A stretch of DNA of 64,000 nucleotides from Halosolutus gelatinilyticus (GCF_023028105.1 NZ_CP095492.1:1-64000), one strand, 5' to 3'; shown: positions 25,539 to 35,183, counted from the stretch's first letter. The notes: generated by a model not told the origin, from the sequence alone. Program-made: numbers and translations.

Positions 25539-26714
25539 ATGGCACCGGCGATAACGCGAATCGAGAGCCGCGAGTTTCGGTACCCGCTCGAGGACGTCGG
25601 AACCGATCGGAACGGATTCAATCTCGTCTACGAACCCGGAGAGACGACCTGGCGGAAGCTGTTCGGGATCAAAATTCACACGGACGTCGGGATCACCGGC
25701 GAGTACGTCGGGGGGAACTCGCCCGGTGCGGCCCAGATCAACATGTTCGCCGACTACCTGGTCGGGAAGAACCCGCTCGAGCGCGAGAAACACTGGAGCG
25801 AGATCAAGCGGGCGCTCCGGAAGTACGATCGGATGGGGATCGGCCCCATCGACATCGCGCTGTGGGACTTCGCGGGAAAGTACTACGACGCACCGATCCA
25901 CGAGTTGCTCGGAACCTACCGCGAATCGATTCCGGCGTACGCGTCGACCTACCACGGCGACGAAAACGGCGGACTGGACTCGCCGGAGGCGTTCGCCGAC
26001 TTCGCCGAGGAGTGTCTTGAGCGCGGCTTCCCGGGCTACAAGATCCACGGCTGGGGCGGCAGCGACGCCAGCCGCGACCTCGATCGCGAAATCGCCGCCA
26101 TCGAGGCCGTCGGCGAGCGCGTCGGTGACGAGATGGACCTCATGTTCGATCCGGCCTGCGAGTACGAGACGTTCGGCGAGGCGCTGAAAGTCGGGCGCGC
26201 GCTCGACGAGGAGGGCTTTTTCTGGTACGAAGATCCCTACCGGGACGGCGGCATCTCCCAGCAGGGCCACCGCCGGCTCCGCGAACGACTCGACACACCG
26301 ATCCTGCAGACCGAGCACGTCCGCGGCCTCGAGTCCCACGCAGATTTCGTCGTCGGCGACGGCACCGACTTCGTCCGCGCGGATCCGGAGTACGACGCGG
26401 GTATCACCGGCGCGATGAAGGTCGCGCACATGGCCGAATCGTTCGGCCTCGACGTCGAGTTCCACGCTCCCGGACCGGCACACCGCCACTGCATCGCCGC
26501 CACGCGGAACACGAACTACTACGAACTGGCGCTCCTCCACCCGAACTGCCAGAACACGCAGCCGCCGGTCTACGAGGGCGAGTACTCGGACACGATCGAG
26601 ACGATCGACGAGCAGGGTCGCGTCACCGTGCCCGACGGACCGGGCCTCGGCGTCGACTACGACTGGGATTACATCGAGGAGAATCGGACCGGCTCCCTGC
26701 ACGTCTACGAGTGA
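25539..26714 (+). CDS. Enolase-superfamily sugar-acid dehydratase (mandelate racemase type)
   Basis: The 391-residue protein of the mandelate racemase/muconate lactonizing group has an N-terminal capping domain (about 1-130) and a barrel. Mg ligands are Asp in LMFDPACEY, Glu in FWYEDPYRD and Glu in ILQTEHVRG. Base candidates are Lys/His in GYKIHGW and the His of VEFHAPGPAHRH. Such enzymes remove water from aldonic acids to give 2-keto-3-deoxy acids. Next to a dehydrogenase, a mutarotase, a lactonase-type hydrolase and an alpha-fucosidase, the likely substrate is L-fuconate or L-rhamnonate, but D-galactonate-type acids cannot be ruled out. The next gene starts seven bases after its stop. It is cytoplasmic. 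Confidence 0.85.
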   Translation: MAPAITRIESREFRYPLEDVGTDRNGFNLVYEPGETTWRKLFGIKIHTDVGITGEYVGGNSPGAAQINMFADYLVGKNPLEREKHWSEIKRALRKYDRMGIGPIDIALWDFAGKYYDAPIHELLGTYRESIPAYASTYHGDENGGLDSPEAFADFAEECLERGFPGYKIHGWGGSDASRDLDREIAAIEAVGERVGDEMDLMFDPACEYETFGEALKVGRALDEEGFFWYEDPYRDGGISQQGHRRLRERLDTPILQTEHVRGLESHADFVVGDGTDFVRADPEYDAGITGAMKVAHMAESFGLDVEFHAPGPAHRHCIAATRNTNYYELALLHPNCQNTQPPVYEGEYSDTIETIDEQGRVTVPDGPGLGVDYDWDYIEENRTGSLHVYE

Positions 26715-26720
26715 CCGCCC

Positions 26721-27818
26721 ATGACCTACACTGCAGGCATCATCGGGACCGGCGGTATCGCCGGCATGGGGATCCTCGGGATGCACGACGAGGAGAAGAT
26801 CGGTCGCGAACGGATCGACGCCAGCCACGCCGGCGGCTTCGACGCCCGGACGGAGATCGATCTCGTCGCGGGCGCCGACGTCGACGAGGCGAAACTCGAG
26901 CGGTTCGGCGAGGCGTGGGGGATCGATCCGGACCGGCGGTACGTCGGCCACGAGGCGATGCTCGAGGCGGAGTCGCTCGACGTCGTCTCGGTCTGTACGC
27001 CGTCGTACCTCCATCACCGTCACGTCGTCGATGCCGCTCGATCGGCCGCGGCGCCCGACCTGATCTGGTGTGAGAAACCGATCGCGTCCGACGTCACCGC
27101 CGCCCGCGAGATGATCGAGGTCTGCGCGGAGACGGAGACGGAACTGGTTGTCAACCACTCGTTTCGGTTCACCGATAAGCTACAGCGGCTTCGGACGCTC
27201 GTTCAGGAGGAGCGGCTCCTGGGCGACCCCCAGTCGGTGGCGATGCAGTTCCGCATGGAGTTGCTTCGAAACGCCACGCACCTGCTCGATACGCTCGTCT
27301 ACCTCCTCGACGCTCGCGCGGAGACCGTCTCGGGTCACATCACCGGCGAGAACGAGGCGGTCGAGCGCCTCGAGGCCGGCGCACGGGTCGACGACGCCGG
27401 CGGCGGCGGCTTCGTCGTCATGGACGACGGCACGTTCGTCACCGTCGACTGTACGATCCCCCGCGACAGTTCGTCGATGACGCTCCAGTTCATCGGCAGC
27501 GAGGGGAAGCTGTACCTGAACAACGACGACGGCGAGTGGCGGTACTGGCGACTCGAGGACGGCGAGCACGTCGAAGCGCCGCTGCCGGGGATCGACGGCG
27601 CGTGGACCTGGGAAGACGACTACGAGCGGGCGTTCAGCAACGCGGCCGCCCACATCGTCGACGTCCTCGACGGGCGTGCGGAGAACAGATCGACGGGCGA
27701 GGAGGCCACGCGCAGCCTCGAGATCATCATCGGACTGTACCTCTCTCACCACACGGGCGGGCAGGTCGAAATCCCCTTGGACCGGCCGCTCCGCGACGTT
27801 CGCGTAACCTCGTGGTAA
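26721..27818 (+). CDS. Gfo/Idh/MocA family oxidoreductase
   Basis: The 365-residue protein has an N-terminal Rossmann fold (GIIGTGGIAGMGILG), the catalytic-Lys motif WCEKPIASDVTAA near residue 118 and the C-terminal GFO fold with MELLRNATHLLDTLVYL. It is an NAD(P)-dependent dehydrogenase of a sugar or sugar derivative. It starts seven bases after the dehydratase stop, so it belongs to the same operon. A role as the first dehydrogenase (for example L-fucose or L-rhamnose to the lactone) is an inference from context. The insertion GGGGFVVMDDGTFVTVDC forms part of the substrate-binding sheet. Confidence 0.87.
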   Translation: MTYTAGIIGTGGIAGMGILGMHDEEKIGRERIDASHAGGFDARTEIDLVAGADVDEAKLERFGEAWGIDPDRRYVGHEAMLEAESLDVVSVCTPSYLHHRHVVDAARSAAAPDLIWCEKPIASDVTAAREMIEVCAETETELVVNHSFRFTDKLQRLRTLVQEERLLGDPQSVAMQFRMELLRNATHLLDTLVYLLDARAETVSGHITGENEAVERLEAGARVDDAGGGGFVVMDDGTFVTVDCTIPRDSSSMTLQFIGSEGKLYLNNDDGEWRYWRLEDGEHVEAPLPGIDGAWTWEDDYERAFSNAAAHIVDVLDGRAENRSTGEEATRSLEIIIGLYLSHHTGGQVEIPLDRPLRDVRVTSW

Positions 27819-27930
27819 CCCGGCGACGGGTGTTCCGACCGTGTTGGAAGTTCCAACTGTTTGTCCACCGACGGTCGCTCGCGTGCGGCGTCGGAAAAGA
27901 TTTGTATCGGTCGCGTCCGATGCGTACCGT

Positions 27931-28269
27931 ATGTCCGAGGAACTGGAGCGGGCAGTCTACGTCCAGCGCATCGATTCGGATCGAACGGGGGAGTACGTCG
28001 CGGCACACGAGGACGTGCCGGACGGCGTCACCGACGCGATGGAGCGCGCCGGCGTCGAGGAGTTCCAACTGTTCGTCCGCGACGATATCGCGGTTTGCGT
28101 CCTCGAGTGTCCGGACGTAGACGCCTACGACGAGGTAATGGCGACCGATCCGGCCGTCGAGGAGTGGGAGCGCCACGTGGCGCAGTTCAAACGCGACGGG
28201 GTCGACGCCGACGCCGCTGCCGGCGAGCAGATCCCCTACATGGAGGAGATCTGGTCGTTTGAACAGTAG
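27931..28269 (+). CDS. L-rhamnose/L-fucose mutarotase family protein
   Basis: The 112-residue protein fits the small dimeric alpha+beta-barrel mutarotases of the RhaM family (COG3254), which interconvert anomers of L-rhamnose or L-fucose. Visible features are ERAVYVQRIDSDRTGEYVAA and HEDVPDGVTDAMERAGVEEF, where a His near residue 26 corresponds to the family's active-site region, then VDAYDEVMATDPAVEEWERH and PYMEEIWSFE at the C-terminus, a typical ending. ATG 27931 is chosen over an in-frame start 30 codons upstream because it begins the conserved first strand. It lies between the dehydrogenase and the amidohydrolase and probably feeds the right anomer to the dehydrogenase. Confidence 0.85.
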   Translation: MSEELERAVYVQRIDSDRTGEYVAAHEDVPDGVTDAMERAGVEEFQLFVRDDIAVCVLECPDVDAYDEVMATDPAVEEWERHVAQFKRDGVDADAAAGEQIPYMEEIWSFEQ

Positions 28270-28276
28270 CCCGCGG

Positions 28277-29173
28277 TCAGCCGTGCAGGCGTTCGAACGT
28301 CCGGTACGAGATGAACGCCCGATCGCGCCGCGAGAGGGTCTCGACGGCCTCGAGCCACGAGAGACAGTCGCCGTAGTCGGCCCAGTCGTCCATCCAGGGG
28401 TAGTCCGAACCGAGCAGCAGCCGTTCGGGGCCGAACCACTCGACGAGGTTCGTCACGTAGCCGTGGCAGTCCGCGTACGGCCACGGCTCGGTCGACGAGC
28501 GGGGCAGCGAACTCAGCTTGACGGAGACGTTCTCGTACTCGGCGAGCGACTCGAACGCGGTCCAGGGTTCCTCGTCGGGATTCGTCGTCTCGTCGGGCCA
28601 GGCCATGTGGTCGACGACGATCGTCGTCTCCGGGTAGCGGTCGGCGAGCGTCACGAGGTGTTCGAGTTGCTGGGCCTTCGGGAAGACGAAGACGCACGTC
28701 TCGAGGTCGCCGGCCGCCCGCCAGATCGGCTCGAGGCGTTCATCCAGAATCCAGTCGCCGTAGCGGTCGACGTCCGTCGGAATCTCCTCGTACTCGAGGG
28801 CGGCGTGCATGCGGACGCCGAGCATCCGCGGGTGGCCCGTGATGCGTTTCAGGGACGCGACGACCTCGTCTGGGTCCGACCGAAAGAACTCGAGCAGGCC
28901 GACGCCGTAGAGGCGATCGGGGTGGGCCTCGATCGCTCGCATCGCGTACTCGTTCGCCCGCACGCCGCGGCCGTACAGCGGCGTCGTCACGACGACGGCC
29001 TCGTCGACGTCCGCGGCGTCCATGTCCGCGACGAGGTCGCGGTGCGTGTACGAACCCGACCAGCCGGGCGGCAACACCGTCGCCGTCCAGGGGAGTTCGC
29101 CCGTCGGCTCACCCCACGCGTGAGTGTGCGTGTCGATAACTTTCACACGCCGACCGATGCCGACGTTCGACAT
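28277..29173 (-). CDS. Amidohydrolase-2 family sugar lactonase
   Basis: The 298-residue metal-dependent TIM-barrel hydrolase carries the N-terminal metal motif VIDTHTHAWGE, a mid-barrel His in VVDHMAWPDE and the final metal Asp in LLLGSDYPWMDDW. The family includes L-fucono-1,5-lactonase and L-rhamnono-lactonase. With the dehydratase, mutarotase and fucosidase nearby, a lactonase of the oxidative 6-deoxyhexose pathway is the best reading. A GTG at 29146 (VKVIDTHTHAW) would give the more usual short N-terminus and may be the true start. It converges with the mutarotase gene (stops eight bases apart). The fucosidase gene precedes it on the same strand. Confidence 0.82.
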   Translation of the reverse strand: MSNVGIGRRVKVIDTHTHAWGEPTGELPWTATVLPPGWSGSYTHRDLVADMDAADVDEAVVVTTPLYGRGVRANEYAMRAIEAHPDRLYGVGLLEFFRSDPDEVVASLKRITGHPRMLGVRMHAALEYEEIPTDVDRYGDWILDERLEPIWRAAGDLETCVFVFPKAQQLEHLVTLADRYPETTIVVDHMAWPDETTNPDEEPWTAFESLAEYENVSVKLSSLPRSSTEPWPYADCHGYVTNLVEWFGPERLLLGSDYPWMDDWADYGDCLSWLEAVETLSRRDRAFISYRTFERLHG

Positions 29174-29240
29174 AAGCGTACGGGTCCTCGATACGACGCG
29201 AGCGCACTCGCCGATCCGGCGGTCGGACCGCGAGGCGGAT

Positions 29241-30992
29241 CTATCGGTGGGCGTCCTCGGTGGGCTCGAGGTCGAATTCCTCGAGCGCGAACGCGACGGC
29301 GGCGTCGCTCGGACGCTTCGACGAGGCGAGTCCCGGGAGCTCGATCACCGGGTGGCCCTCGGACGAGACGCGGAACGGGACCGGGCCGTGGCCGAGCAGT
29401 CGGATCGAACCGACCGCCGTCCCCGTCCGCTCGCCGGGTGGGCCGTCGCCGTGACCTGGCGGTCCCTCGCCGCACCCCGGCGGCGTTCCGCCGTGACCGG
29501 GCGGCGTCCCGGGCGCCGCCGGGTGGTCGACGGCCATCCCCTCGAGCGCGAGTTCGCCGCCTCCGGGCCAGCCCATGACGATCGCGTACACCGCGTTCCC
29601 GTCTTTCGCCCGCGTGTACCGCACGTCCTCGGGGCCGTACTCGACGTCCTCGACGAATTCGCCGCCCTCCTCGAGGCGGGTCGGCCCCTCGCCGAACGCG
29701 TCCCACGGCCGGGTCTCGTAGATCGCCTCGCCGTTGACGTCGAGCCAGTCGCCGATCGCGAGCAGCCGCTCGCGTTCCTCGCGTTCGATGGTGCCGTCGA
29801 CTCTCGGCCCGACGCTCAACAGGAGCTGTCCGTTCTTGCTGACGATGTCGATCAGGACGTGAATCAGGCGCGTCGCGGAGTGGAACGTGCGGTCTTCGAC
29901 GTACCCCCACCCGCCCTCGTCGGCCACCTTGAACTCGGCGTTCCACGCCTGCTCCTGAACGTGACGCGGCCGTCCGAGCTCGAAGTCGGCGACGCTCGAC
30001 TCGAGGGGCAGCGTGTCCTCCTTGTTCGTCGTGACGACCTCCTTGCCCCGCGTCGCGGCCACGTTGTGGTAGTACGCCAGGAAGCGTCGCTGGTACGCCT
30101 CGGGAACGTCGGGAAGGCCCCAGTCGAACCAGACGAAGTCGGGGTCGTATCCCTCGACCACTTCGACGAGTTTCGCCAGCCACGTATCGAACTGCAATTG
30201 CTCGGGCAGGTTGCCGTACATCACGCGGTCGGGATAGCCCTCGGTGACCGACGGGTAGTTCTCGTAGGCGAACGAGAAGTACCCCTCCTCGCCGATCAGG
30301 TTGTACGAGTGGTGAAACGTCGTCACGAACCGCATGTCTCGCTTCCGGATCGCCGACTCGAGTTCGCCGGTGAGGTCACGCTCGGGTCCGATGTCGGCGG
30401 CGTTCCACGGGGTGACGTCGGAGTCCCAGAGCGACCAGCCGTCGTGATGTTCGACGACCGGTCCGGCGTACTTCGCACCCGCCCGCTCGAAGAGCGTCGC
30501 CCACTCGTCGGCGTCGAACGTTTCGGCACCGAACTCGGGGACGAACTCCTGGTAGGGATACTCGTCCGGTTCGCCGTACGTCTCGCGGTGGTACTCGTTG
30601 ATCTCGTTGTCGACGTTGTACATCTGTCGGGGGTACCACTCGTGTGCGTACGCGGGCACCGAGTACGGACCCCAGTGACAGAAGATTCCGAATTTCCCGT
30701 CACGGAACCACTCGGGGATCTGCGTCACGTCGGCCAGCGACTCCCACGTCGGATCGTACGGACCGCTATCGATCACCGTTCGGGCGCTCGCGACGGTCTC
30801 TTCGACGCTCGTCTCGAACTCGTCCATCGTTTCCGGGCCCGTTCGAGCGCCCGCCGGACTCACCCCGAGCGCCGCCAACGCGAGCGTTCCGCCGGTCGCG
30901 AGAAACCGACGCCGCGGCGTCGTCCCGTTCTCGTGCTCGGCGCTCGTGTCCGTCTCGTCGACCTGATCTCCGTTCTCGACACTGTGTACCAT
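29241..30992 (-). CDS. Exported GH29 alpha-L-fucosidase
   Basis: The 583-residue enzyme from ATG 30992 has a Tat-type signal (TTPRRRFLATGGTLALAALG) preceded by an acidic N-tail. GH29 hallmarks are FGIFCHWGPYSVPAYAHEWY, VVEHHDGWSLWDSDVTPWN and FVWFDWGLPD, where the Asp of FDWGLPD near residue 286 is the predicted nucleophile. GQLLLSVGPRVDGTI and the C-terminal beta-sandwich follow. The Gly/Pro-rich loop PAAPGTPPGHGGTPPG near residues 505-530 is unusual. It releases terminal L-fucose from glycans outside the cell. Position beside the fuconolactonase-type hydrolase, mutarotase and dehydratase links it to L-fucose use. It is divergent from the ribose-type ABC transporter genes. Confidence 0.9.
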   Translation of the reverse strand: MVHSVENGDQVDETDTSAEHENGTTPRRRFLATGGTLALAALGVSPAGARTGPETMDEFETSVEETVASARTVIDSGPYDPTWESLADVTQIPEWFRDGKFGIFCHWGPYSVPAYAHEWYPRQMYNVDNEINEYHRETYGEPDEYPYQEFVPEFGAETFDADEWATLFERAGAKYAGPVVEHHDGWSLWDSDVTPWNAADIGPERDLTGELESAIRKRDMRFVTTFHHSYNLIGEEGYFSFAYENYPSVTEGYPDRVMYGNLPEQLQFDTWLAKLVEVVEGYDPDFVWFDWGLPDVPEAYQRRFLAYYHNVAATRGKEVVTTNKEDTLPLESSVADFELGRPRHVQEQAWNAEFKVADEGGWGYVEDRTFHSATRLIHVLIDIVSKNGQLLLSVGPRVDGTIEREERERLLAIGDWLDVNGEAIYETRPWDAFGEGPTRLEEGGEFVEDVEYGPEDVRYTRAKDGNAVYAIVMGWPGGGELALEGMAVDHPAAPGTPPGHGGTPPGCGEGPPGHGDGPPGERTGTAVGSIRLLGHGPVPFRVSSEGHPVIELPGLASSKRPSDAAVAFALEEFDLEPTEDAHR

Positions 30993-31247
30993 TGTCTCAC
31001 CTGATATCCGCAGCGTCAACACATCAGTTAATAACTCTTTCCTCGATACCGATGAGACCGACGCGTTCGCGGAGGACCGTACATCGGTTCACTTCTCGAG
31101 CGCCGAGATTCGACCACGGATATTCAGTTTTCCTCACGCGTGCATACCCCTTCTCTCTTCGTTCTAGATGTCGTTTCGCTCGTATAACAACGATATAGGT
31201 AGATGATAACAATCTTTATTTGGATCGGTGTAACTGTATCGAGTAGT

Positions 31248-32357
31248 ATGCCCATTACTAGCAGACGTCAGTGCCTGGTCACTGCGGGTGCCGTCGCGAC
31301 GCTCGGGTTCGCCGGGTGTACGAGCGACGGTAGCGACGACTCGCTCCGCGTCGGGGTGCCACAGCACCTCGTCGGTGGCGACTGGGTGACCGCGTTCTAC
31401 GAGGCGGGCGAACTGTACGCCGAACAGGAGGGGATCGAGTACGACGTCGTGAGCCACGATCAAGACTCGGCCGAGCAGGTGACCGACATCCGCCAGTTCG
31501 TCGCGCAAGGCTACGACGCGATCATCGCCGCGCCGTTCGACGAGGCGGTCGACAACGCGATCGACGAGGCCGCAGCGGAAGACATTCCCGTGTTCACCGT
31601 CAACGATCCGGGGACGACCGACTCGATCAAGACGTTCACCGCGTTCGGCAACGCCGAAGCGGGCGAGACGTGCGCCGAACTGATGGTCGAGGCGCTCGAA
31701 GAACAACGGCCGGACCGGGAGTCGTACTCCGTGTTGCACGTTCGCGGCGATTTCAACCAGCAGTCGAACGCGCGGACCGACGGCTTCGACGAGTATATCG
31801 ACGGACAGGACCGCGTCGAGGTCGTCGACACCATCCGGACCGACTGGAGCGTCGACGACTCGCAGTCGACGACGGAAGACTACCTGAGCGCGAACGATCC
31901 GCCGGACGGGATCTACGCGACGAACATGACTTGCGGAATCGGCGTACAGAACGCGCTCGAACAGTTGAATCTCGCCTACCCGTCCGGACACGACGACCAC
32001 ATCGTCCACACGCAACCCGACGCCGGCCCGGACGTGAACCCGTTGATCAAAGACGGCTACATCGACGCGACCGTCGACCAGCCGGTCCACTTTTACATTC
32101 CGCTGGCGATGAAACAGCTACTCGACTACCTCGACGGCGGTGACGAGGCGCTCCCGCAACCGGGCGATACCGTCGACGAGAACGATTACTCGTTTACCCC
32201 CATCGAGCACGAGGGAGCCGAACTCTGGTCGGACCCGATCTGGGCGCCCGCCGAGGTTACCGAACGAAACGGCCACACGCACGTCCTGACCGCCGGCGTC
32301 GTCGTCACCGAGGAGAACGTCGATCGCCCGGGCCTCTGGGGGAACATCTGGGGGTAA
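31248..32357 (+). CDS. Ribose-type ABC transporter substrate-binding lipoprotein
   Basis: The 369-residue periplasmic-binding-protein-like lipoprotein has ATG 31248 (MPITSRRQCLVTAGAVAT) followed by LGFAGC, the lipobox. Family motifs are DSLRVGVPQHLVGGDW, VAQGYDAIIAAPFDEAVDNA, IPVFTVNDPG and PPDGIYATNMTCGIGVQNAL, as in RbsB/XylF-like monosaccharide-binding proteins. An in-frame ATG at 31203 lies in the promoter region (AATCTTTATTTGG) and is rejected. It begins a three-gene importer, with the permease starting 10 bases after its stop. The likely ligand is a monosaccharide such as L-fucose or L-rhamnose (inferred from neighbours). Confidence 0.9.
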   Translation: MPITSRRQCLVTAGAVATLGFAGCTSDGSDDSLRVGVPQHLVGGDWVTAFYEAGELYAEQEGIEYDVVSHDQDSAEQVTDIRQFVAQGYDAIIAAPFDEAVDNAIDEAAAEDIPVFTVNDPGTTDSIKTFTAFGNAEAGETCAELMVEALEEQRPDRESYSVLHVRGDFNQQSNARTDGFDEYIDGQDRVEVVDTIRTDWSVDDSQSTTEDYLSANDPPDGIYATNMTCGIGVQNALEQLNLAYPSGHDDHIVHTQPDAGPDVNPLIKDGYIDATVDQPVHFYIPLAMKQLLDYLDGGDEALPQPGDTVDENDYSFTPIEHEGAELWSDPIWAPAEVTERNGHTHVLTAGVVVTEENVDRPGLWGNIWG

Positions 32358-32367
32358 CCAGAGCCAC

Positions 32368-33372
32368 ATGAGCACGTCAAACATCGTCGCGCGGCAGTTC
32401 GAACGGATTCCCGAACGAACGGTACTGGTGTTGCTCGAGAACATGATCTGGCCGATTCTGGCCGTCATCTCGCTGCTGGTGCTCGCGACCGTTCCGCGAG
32501 TCTTTACGAACACGATGGCGCTCAGACTGATGCTGTTCGCGGCGGTTCCGCTCGGACTCGTCGTGCTGGCCGAGAGCATCTGCCTGTTGTCCGGTCACTT
32601 CGATCTCTCGGTCGGCGCCATCGCCGGCTTCTCCGCGGTGTTCACCGCGATGGTGCTCGCCGAGTGGAGCCTCGTCTCGAGTCCCGTCCTCGGCGTCGCC
32701 ATCGTCCTCGCGGTCGGGTCGGCGATCGGCGCCACGAACGGAATCATGATCGCGAAACTCGGGATGAACCCCTTCCTGCAGACGCTGGCGTTTTTCATCA
32801 TCTTCGGCGGCGGGAAGCTGGCTCTGACGACGCAACCGATCTCGGGCCTTCCGGAGGGGTACGTCGCGCCCGGTGGCAACGAGTACGTCGCCATCGGAAT
32901 TTTGCTCGCGTCCTTCGCGTTCATGGCGGTGGTCTTCCGGTACACGGCGTTCGGTCAGGCGGTGTACGCGGTCGGCAGCGACGAGGAGGCCGCCCGCGCC
33001 GTCGGGATCCGCACCGATCGCACGATCATCGCGGTCTACGCGCTGAGCGGGTTCTTCTGTGCACTTGCGGGCTGGATGCTGACCGGTTACACGGGGCTCG
33101 TCTCGCCCGACATCGCCGACGACATGGTGTTTCCCGCGTTCGCCGCCGCCATCATCGGCGGGATCAGCCTCTTCGGCGGCCGCGGAAAACTGCTCGGCGC
33201 GCTCGGCGGCGTGTTACTGTTGAGTCTCGTCGAGACCGCGCTCAACGTCGGCGGGTTCGACCCGACGCTCATCGAAGTCGTCAACGGAATCGTCCTTCTG
33301 ATCGCGATTCTGCTGTACAACACGAAAGAGACCATCCGGGAACGCGTTCTCTCGGCGGGGGTGCGTTCATGA
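32368..33372 (+). CDS. Ribose-type ABC transporter permease
   Basis: The 334-residue RbsC/AraH-like permease has 8-10 hydrophobic helices (MIWPILAVISLLVLATVP at the start) and the family motif SICLLSGHFDLSVGAIAGF near residue 70, followed by GMNPFLQTLAFFIIFGGG and YAVGSDEEAARAVGIRTDRT, the cytoplasmic coupling loop. It ends with a helix and short tail. It overlaps the ATPase start by four bases (ATGA). It forms the membrane channel of the monosaccharide importer. Confidence 0.92.
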   Translation: MSTSNIVARQFERIPERTVLVLLENMIWPILAVISLLVLATVPRVFTNTMALRLMLFAAVPLGLVVLAESICLLSGHFDLSVGAIAGFSAVFTAMVLAEWSLVSSPVLGVAIVLAVGSAIGATNGIMIAKLGMNPFLQTLAFFIIFGGGKLALTTQPISGLPEGYVAPGGNEYVAIGILLASFAFMAVVFRYTAFGQAVYAVGSDEEAARAVGIRTDRTIIAVYALSGFFCALAGWMLTGYTGLVSPDIADDMVFPAFAAAIIGGISLFGGRGKLLGALGGVLLLSLVETALNVGGFDPTLIEVVNGIVLLIAILLYNTKETIRERVLSAGVRS

Positions 33373-34163
33373 GTCGTGACGCGTCGAGCGCGTCCGGCAT
33401 CGTCCGAACCGCCGGCGAAACCGACCCGAAGATCGCCGTCGAGAACGTCCGCAAAGTATTCGGTCGGATCGTCGCGCTCGAGGACGTCAACCTGGCCGTC
33501 CGCGAGAACGAGATTTTCGCGGTCGTCGGCGATAACGGCGCCGGGAAATCGACGCTGATGAACGTCCTCTGTGGCGTTCACGAGCCGACGCGAGGGTCGC
33601 TCTACTTCGACGGACGTCCTGTCGAATTCGACAGCCCGGAAAACGCCCGCGCGTGCGGCATCGAAACCGTCTACCAGGATCTCGCGCTGATGGACGACCT
33701 CGACGTGGCGACGAACGTCTTCATGGGCAACTTTCCGCGAAAGGGGATCGGCCCGTTCTCGGTCGTCGACTGGGAGGAGACCTACGAGCGGGCGGCGACG
33801 ATCATCGAGACGCACCTCAAGCGCGACATCGACCCGCGCGCGGAGGTCGCGTTCCACTCCGGCGGCGAGCGCCAACTGATCGCAATCGCTCGCGCGCTCG
33901 CGTTCGATCCGGACGTGGTGATCCTCGACGAACCGACGAGCGCGCTCTCGGTCGACGCGACCGAACTCGTCCGGGAGACGGTGCGAACCCTCCGAGCGAA
34001 CGGGAAGACAATCGTCATCGTCAGCCACAGCCTCGACGAGATCTTCGGGCTCGCGGACCGAGTCGGCGTGCTCTACCAGGGGTCGATGACGGCGGTGACG
34101 AGCACCGACGACGTCTCGAAAGCCGAGCTCAGTTCGCTGATGATCACCGGGGAACGGTCGTAA
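33369..34163 (+). CDS. Ribose-type ABC transporter ATPase, single domain
   Basis: The 264-residue ATPase starts at the ATGA overlap with the permease. Walker A is GDNGAGKST (about 55), the signature is HSGGERQL (His for the usual Leu), Walker B is VVILDEPTSALS and the switch His is in IVSHSLDEIF. Bacterial RbsA proteins are about 500 residues with two ATP-binding halves. Here only one half is encoded, so the importer would use a homodimer of a one-domain ATPase (known for several archaeal and bacterial CUT2-like systems). There is no sign of a second half downstream, where an SDR gene converges. Confidence 0.92.
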   Translation: MSRDASSASGIVRTAGETDPKIAVENVRKVFGRIVALEDVNLAVRENEIFAVVGDNGAGKSTLMNVLCGVHEPTRGSLYFDGRPVEFDSPENARACGIETVYQDLALMDDLDVATNVFMGNFPRKGIGPFSVVDWEETYERAATIIETHLKRDIDPRAEVAFHSGGERQLIAIARALAFDPDVVILDEPTSALSVDATELVRETVRTLRANGKTIVIVSHSLDEIFGLADRVGVLYQGSMTAVTSTDDVSKAELSSLMITGERS

Positions 34164-34200
34164 TCCGAGGCGAACTCGAGATCCGGAACGACGGCGACCG

Positions 34201-35007
34201 TCACTGCAGGTTTCCGCCGCCGCTCACCCGCAGGATCGAGCCCGCGACGTACGAGGCGGCGTCACTGCAGAGAAACAGCACCGCGTCGGCGATGTCTTCC
34301 GGCCGACCGAGACGCCCGAGCGGGCGTTTGGCTCCCCACTCCTCGAGCACATCGTCGGTCGTCTGCCCGGGTCGATCGGCGGCGATCCGTCCGGCTTCGC
34401 GTCGAAGCTGTCTCGAGTCGGTCACGTCGGTCGAGACGGCGTTCATCCGGATCCCTTCCCGAGCCAGATCGTAGGCCATCCGCCACGTGAATCCGTTGAC
34501 CGCGGTTTTCGACGCGCCGTACAGCCCGCGTCCGCCGGTCCGGCGGTCGCCCGTTTGACTCGTGACGTTGACGATCGAACCCGCAATGTCCCGGGTAATC
34601 ATGTGTCGAGCGATCTGCTTGGACGCGTAGTACTGGGCGCGAACGTTGACGTTCATCGTTCGCTCCCAGTCGTCGAGCGATGCGTCGATCATCGACTCCT
34701 CCTCCGGCCACACGGCGGCGTTGTTGACGAGGATGCTAATCGGACCGACCTCGCTCACCGCCCGGTCGATCAGCCGATCGATCTCGTCCCGTCGGGAGAG
34801 ATCGGCCGCCACGCCGATGACGGTCCCATCGCCGAGTGCGTCCAGGTCCGCCGCGGTCTCCTCGACGTCCGACGCCGTTCGTGCGTTGACGACGACGTCA
34901 GCGTTTGCGTCGGCGAGTGCGCTCGCGATTCCGTATCCGATACCGCTCGTCGAACCGGTGACGATTGCGGTTTCTCCGCCGTACTCGTACGTTGCGCGTC
35001 CGCTCAT
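34201..35007 (-). CDS. Short-chain dehydrogenase/reductase
   Basis: The 268-residue SDR from ATG 35007 (MSGRATYEYGGETAIVTG) carries cofactor motif TGSTSGIGYGIASAL, NNAAVW, Ser in NVTSQTGDRRTG and catalytic YGASKTAVN. Asn/Ala-rich NVVVNARTAS-type spacing (DVVVNARTASD) suggests NADP use. An in-frame ATG at 35037 lies inside the TATATGTGT promoter-like box, so 35007 is preferred and gives a leaderless mRNA. Context (6-deoxyhexose genes, ribose-type importer) makes it a candidate for the sugar dehydrogenase or the 2-keto-3-deoxy-L-fuconate/rhamnonate dehydrogenase. A generic 3-oxoacyl or glucose dehydrogenase-like role cannot be excluded. Confidence 0.87.
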   Translation of the reverse strand: MSGRATYEYGGETAIVTGSTSGIGYGIASALADANADVVVNARTASDVEETAADLDALGDGTVIGVAADLSRRDEIDRLIDRAVSEVGPISILVNNAAVWPEEESMIDASLDDWERTMNVNVRAQYYASKQIARHMITRDIAGSIVNVTSQTGDRRTGGRGLYGASKTAVNGFTWRMAYDLAREGIRMNAVSTDVTDSRQLRREAGRIAADRPGQTTDDVLEEWGAKRPLGRLGRPEDIADAVLFLCSDAASYVAGSILRVSGGGNLQ

Positions 35008-35183
35008 TGCGGCTATCGGTACCGTTTCCGAACACATATACTTACGCTCACGACGGCTGCGAGAACGGCGATCGGCACCGAGCCGGCCCTTTGCCGGTCG
35101 TCGGCGCCGTCGCCGGCGGTTACCGCCTTCGTTTCACAATCATGAATCAAGGTTTTTGTAGGACGAACGGTATTGGGTAAACA

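Noticed and set aside
25428-27158. Minus-strand ORF of 576 codons
   Set aside because: Antisense shadow of the dehydratase and oxidoreductase genes.
29124-31004. Plus-strand ORF of 626 codons
   Set aside because: Antisense shadow of the GH29 gene.
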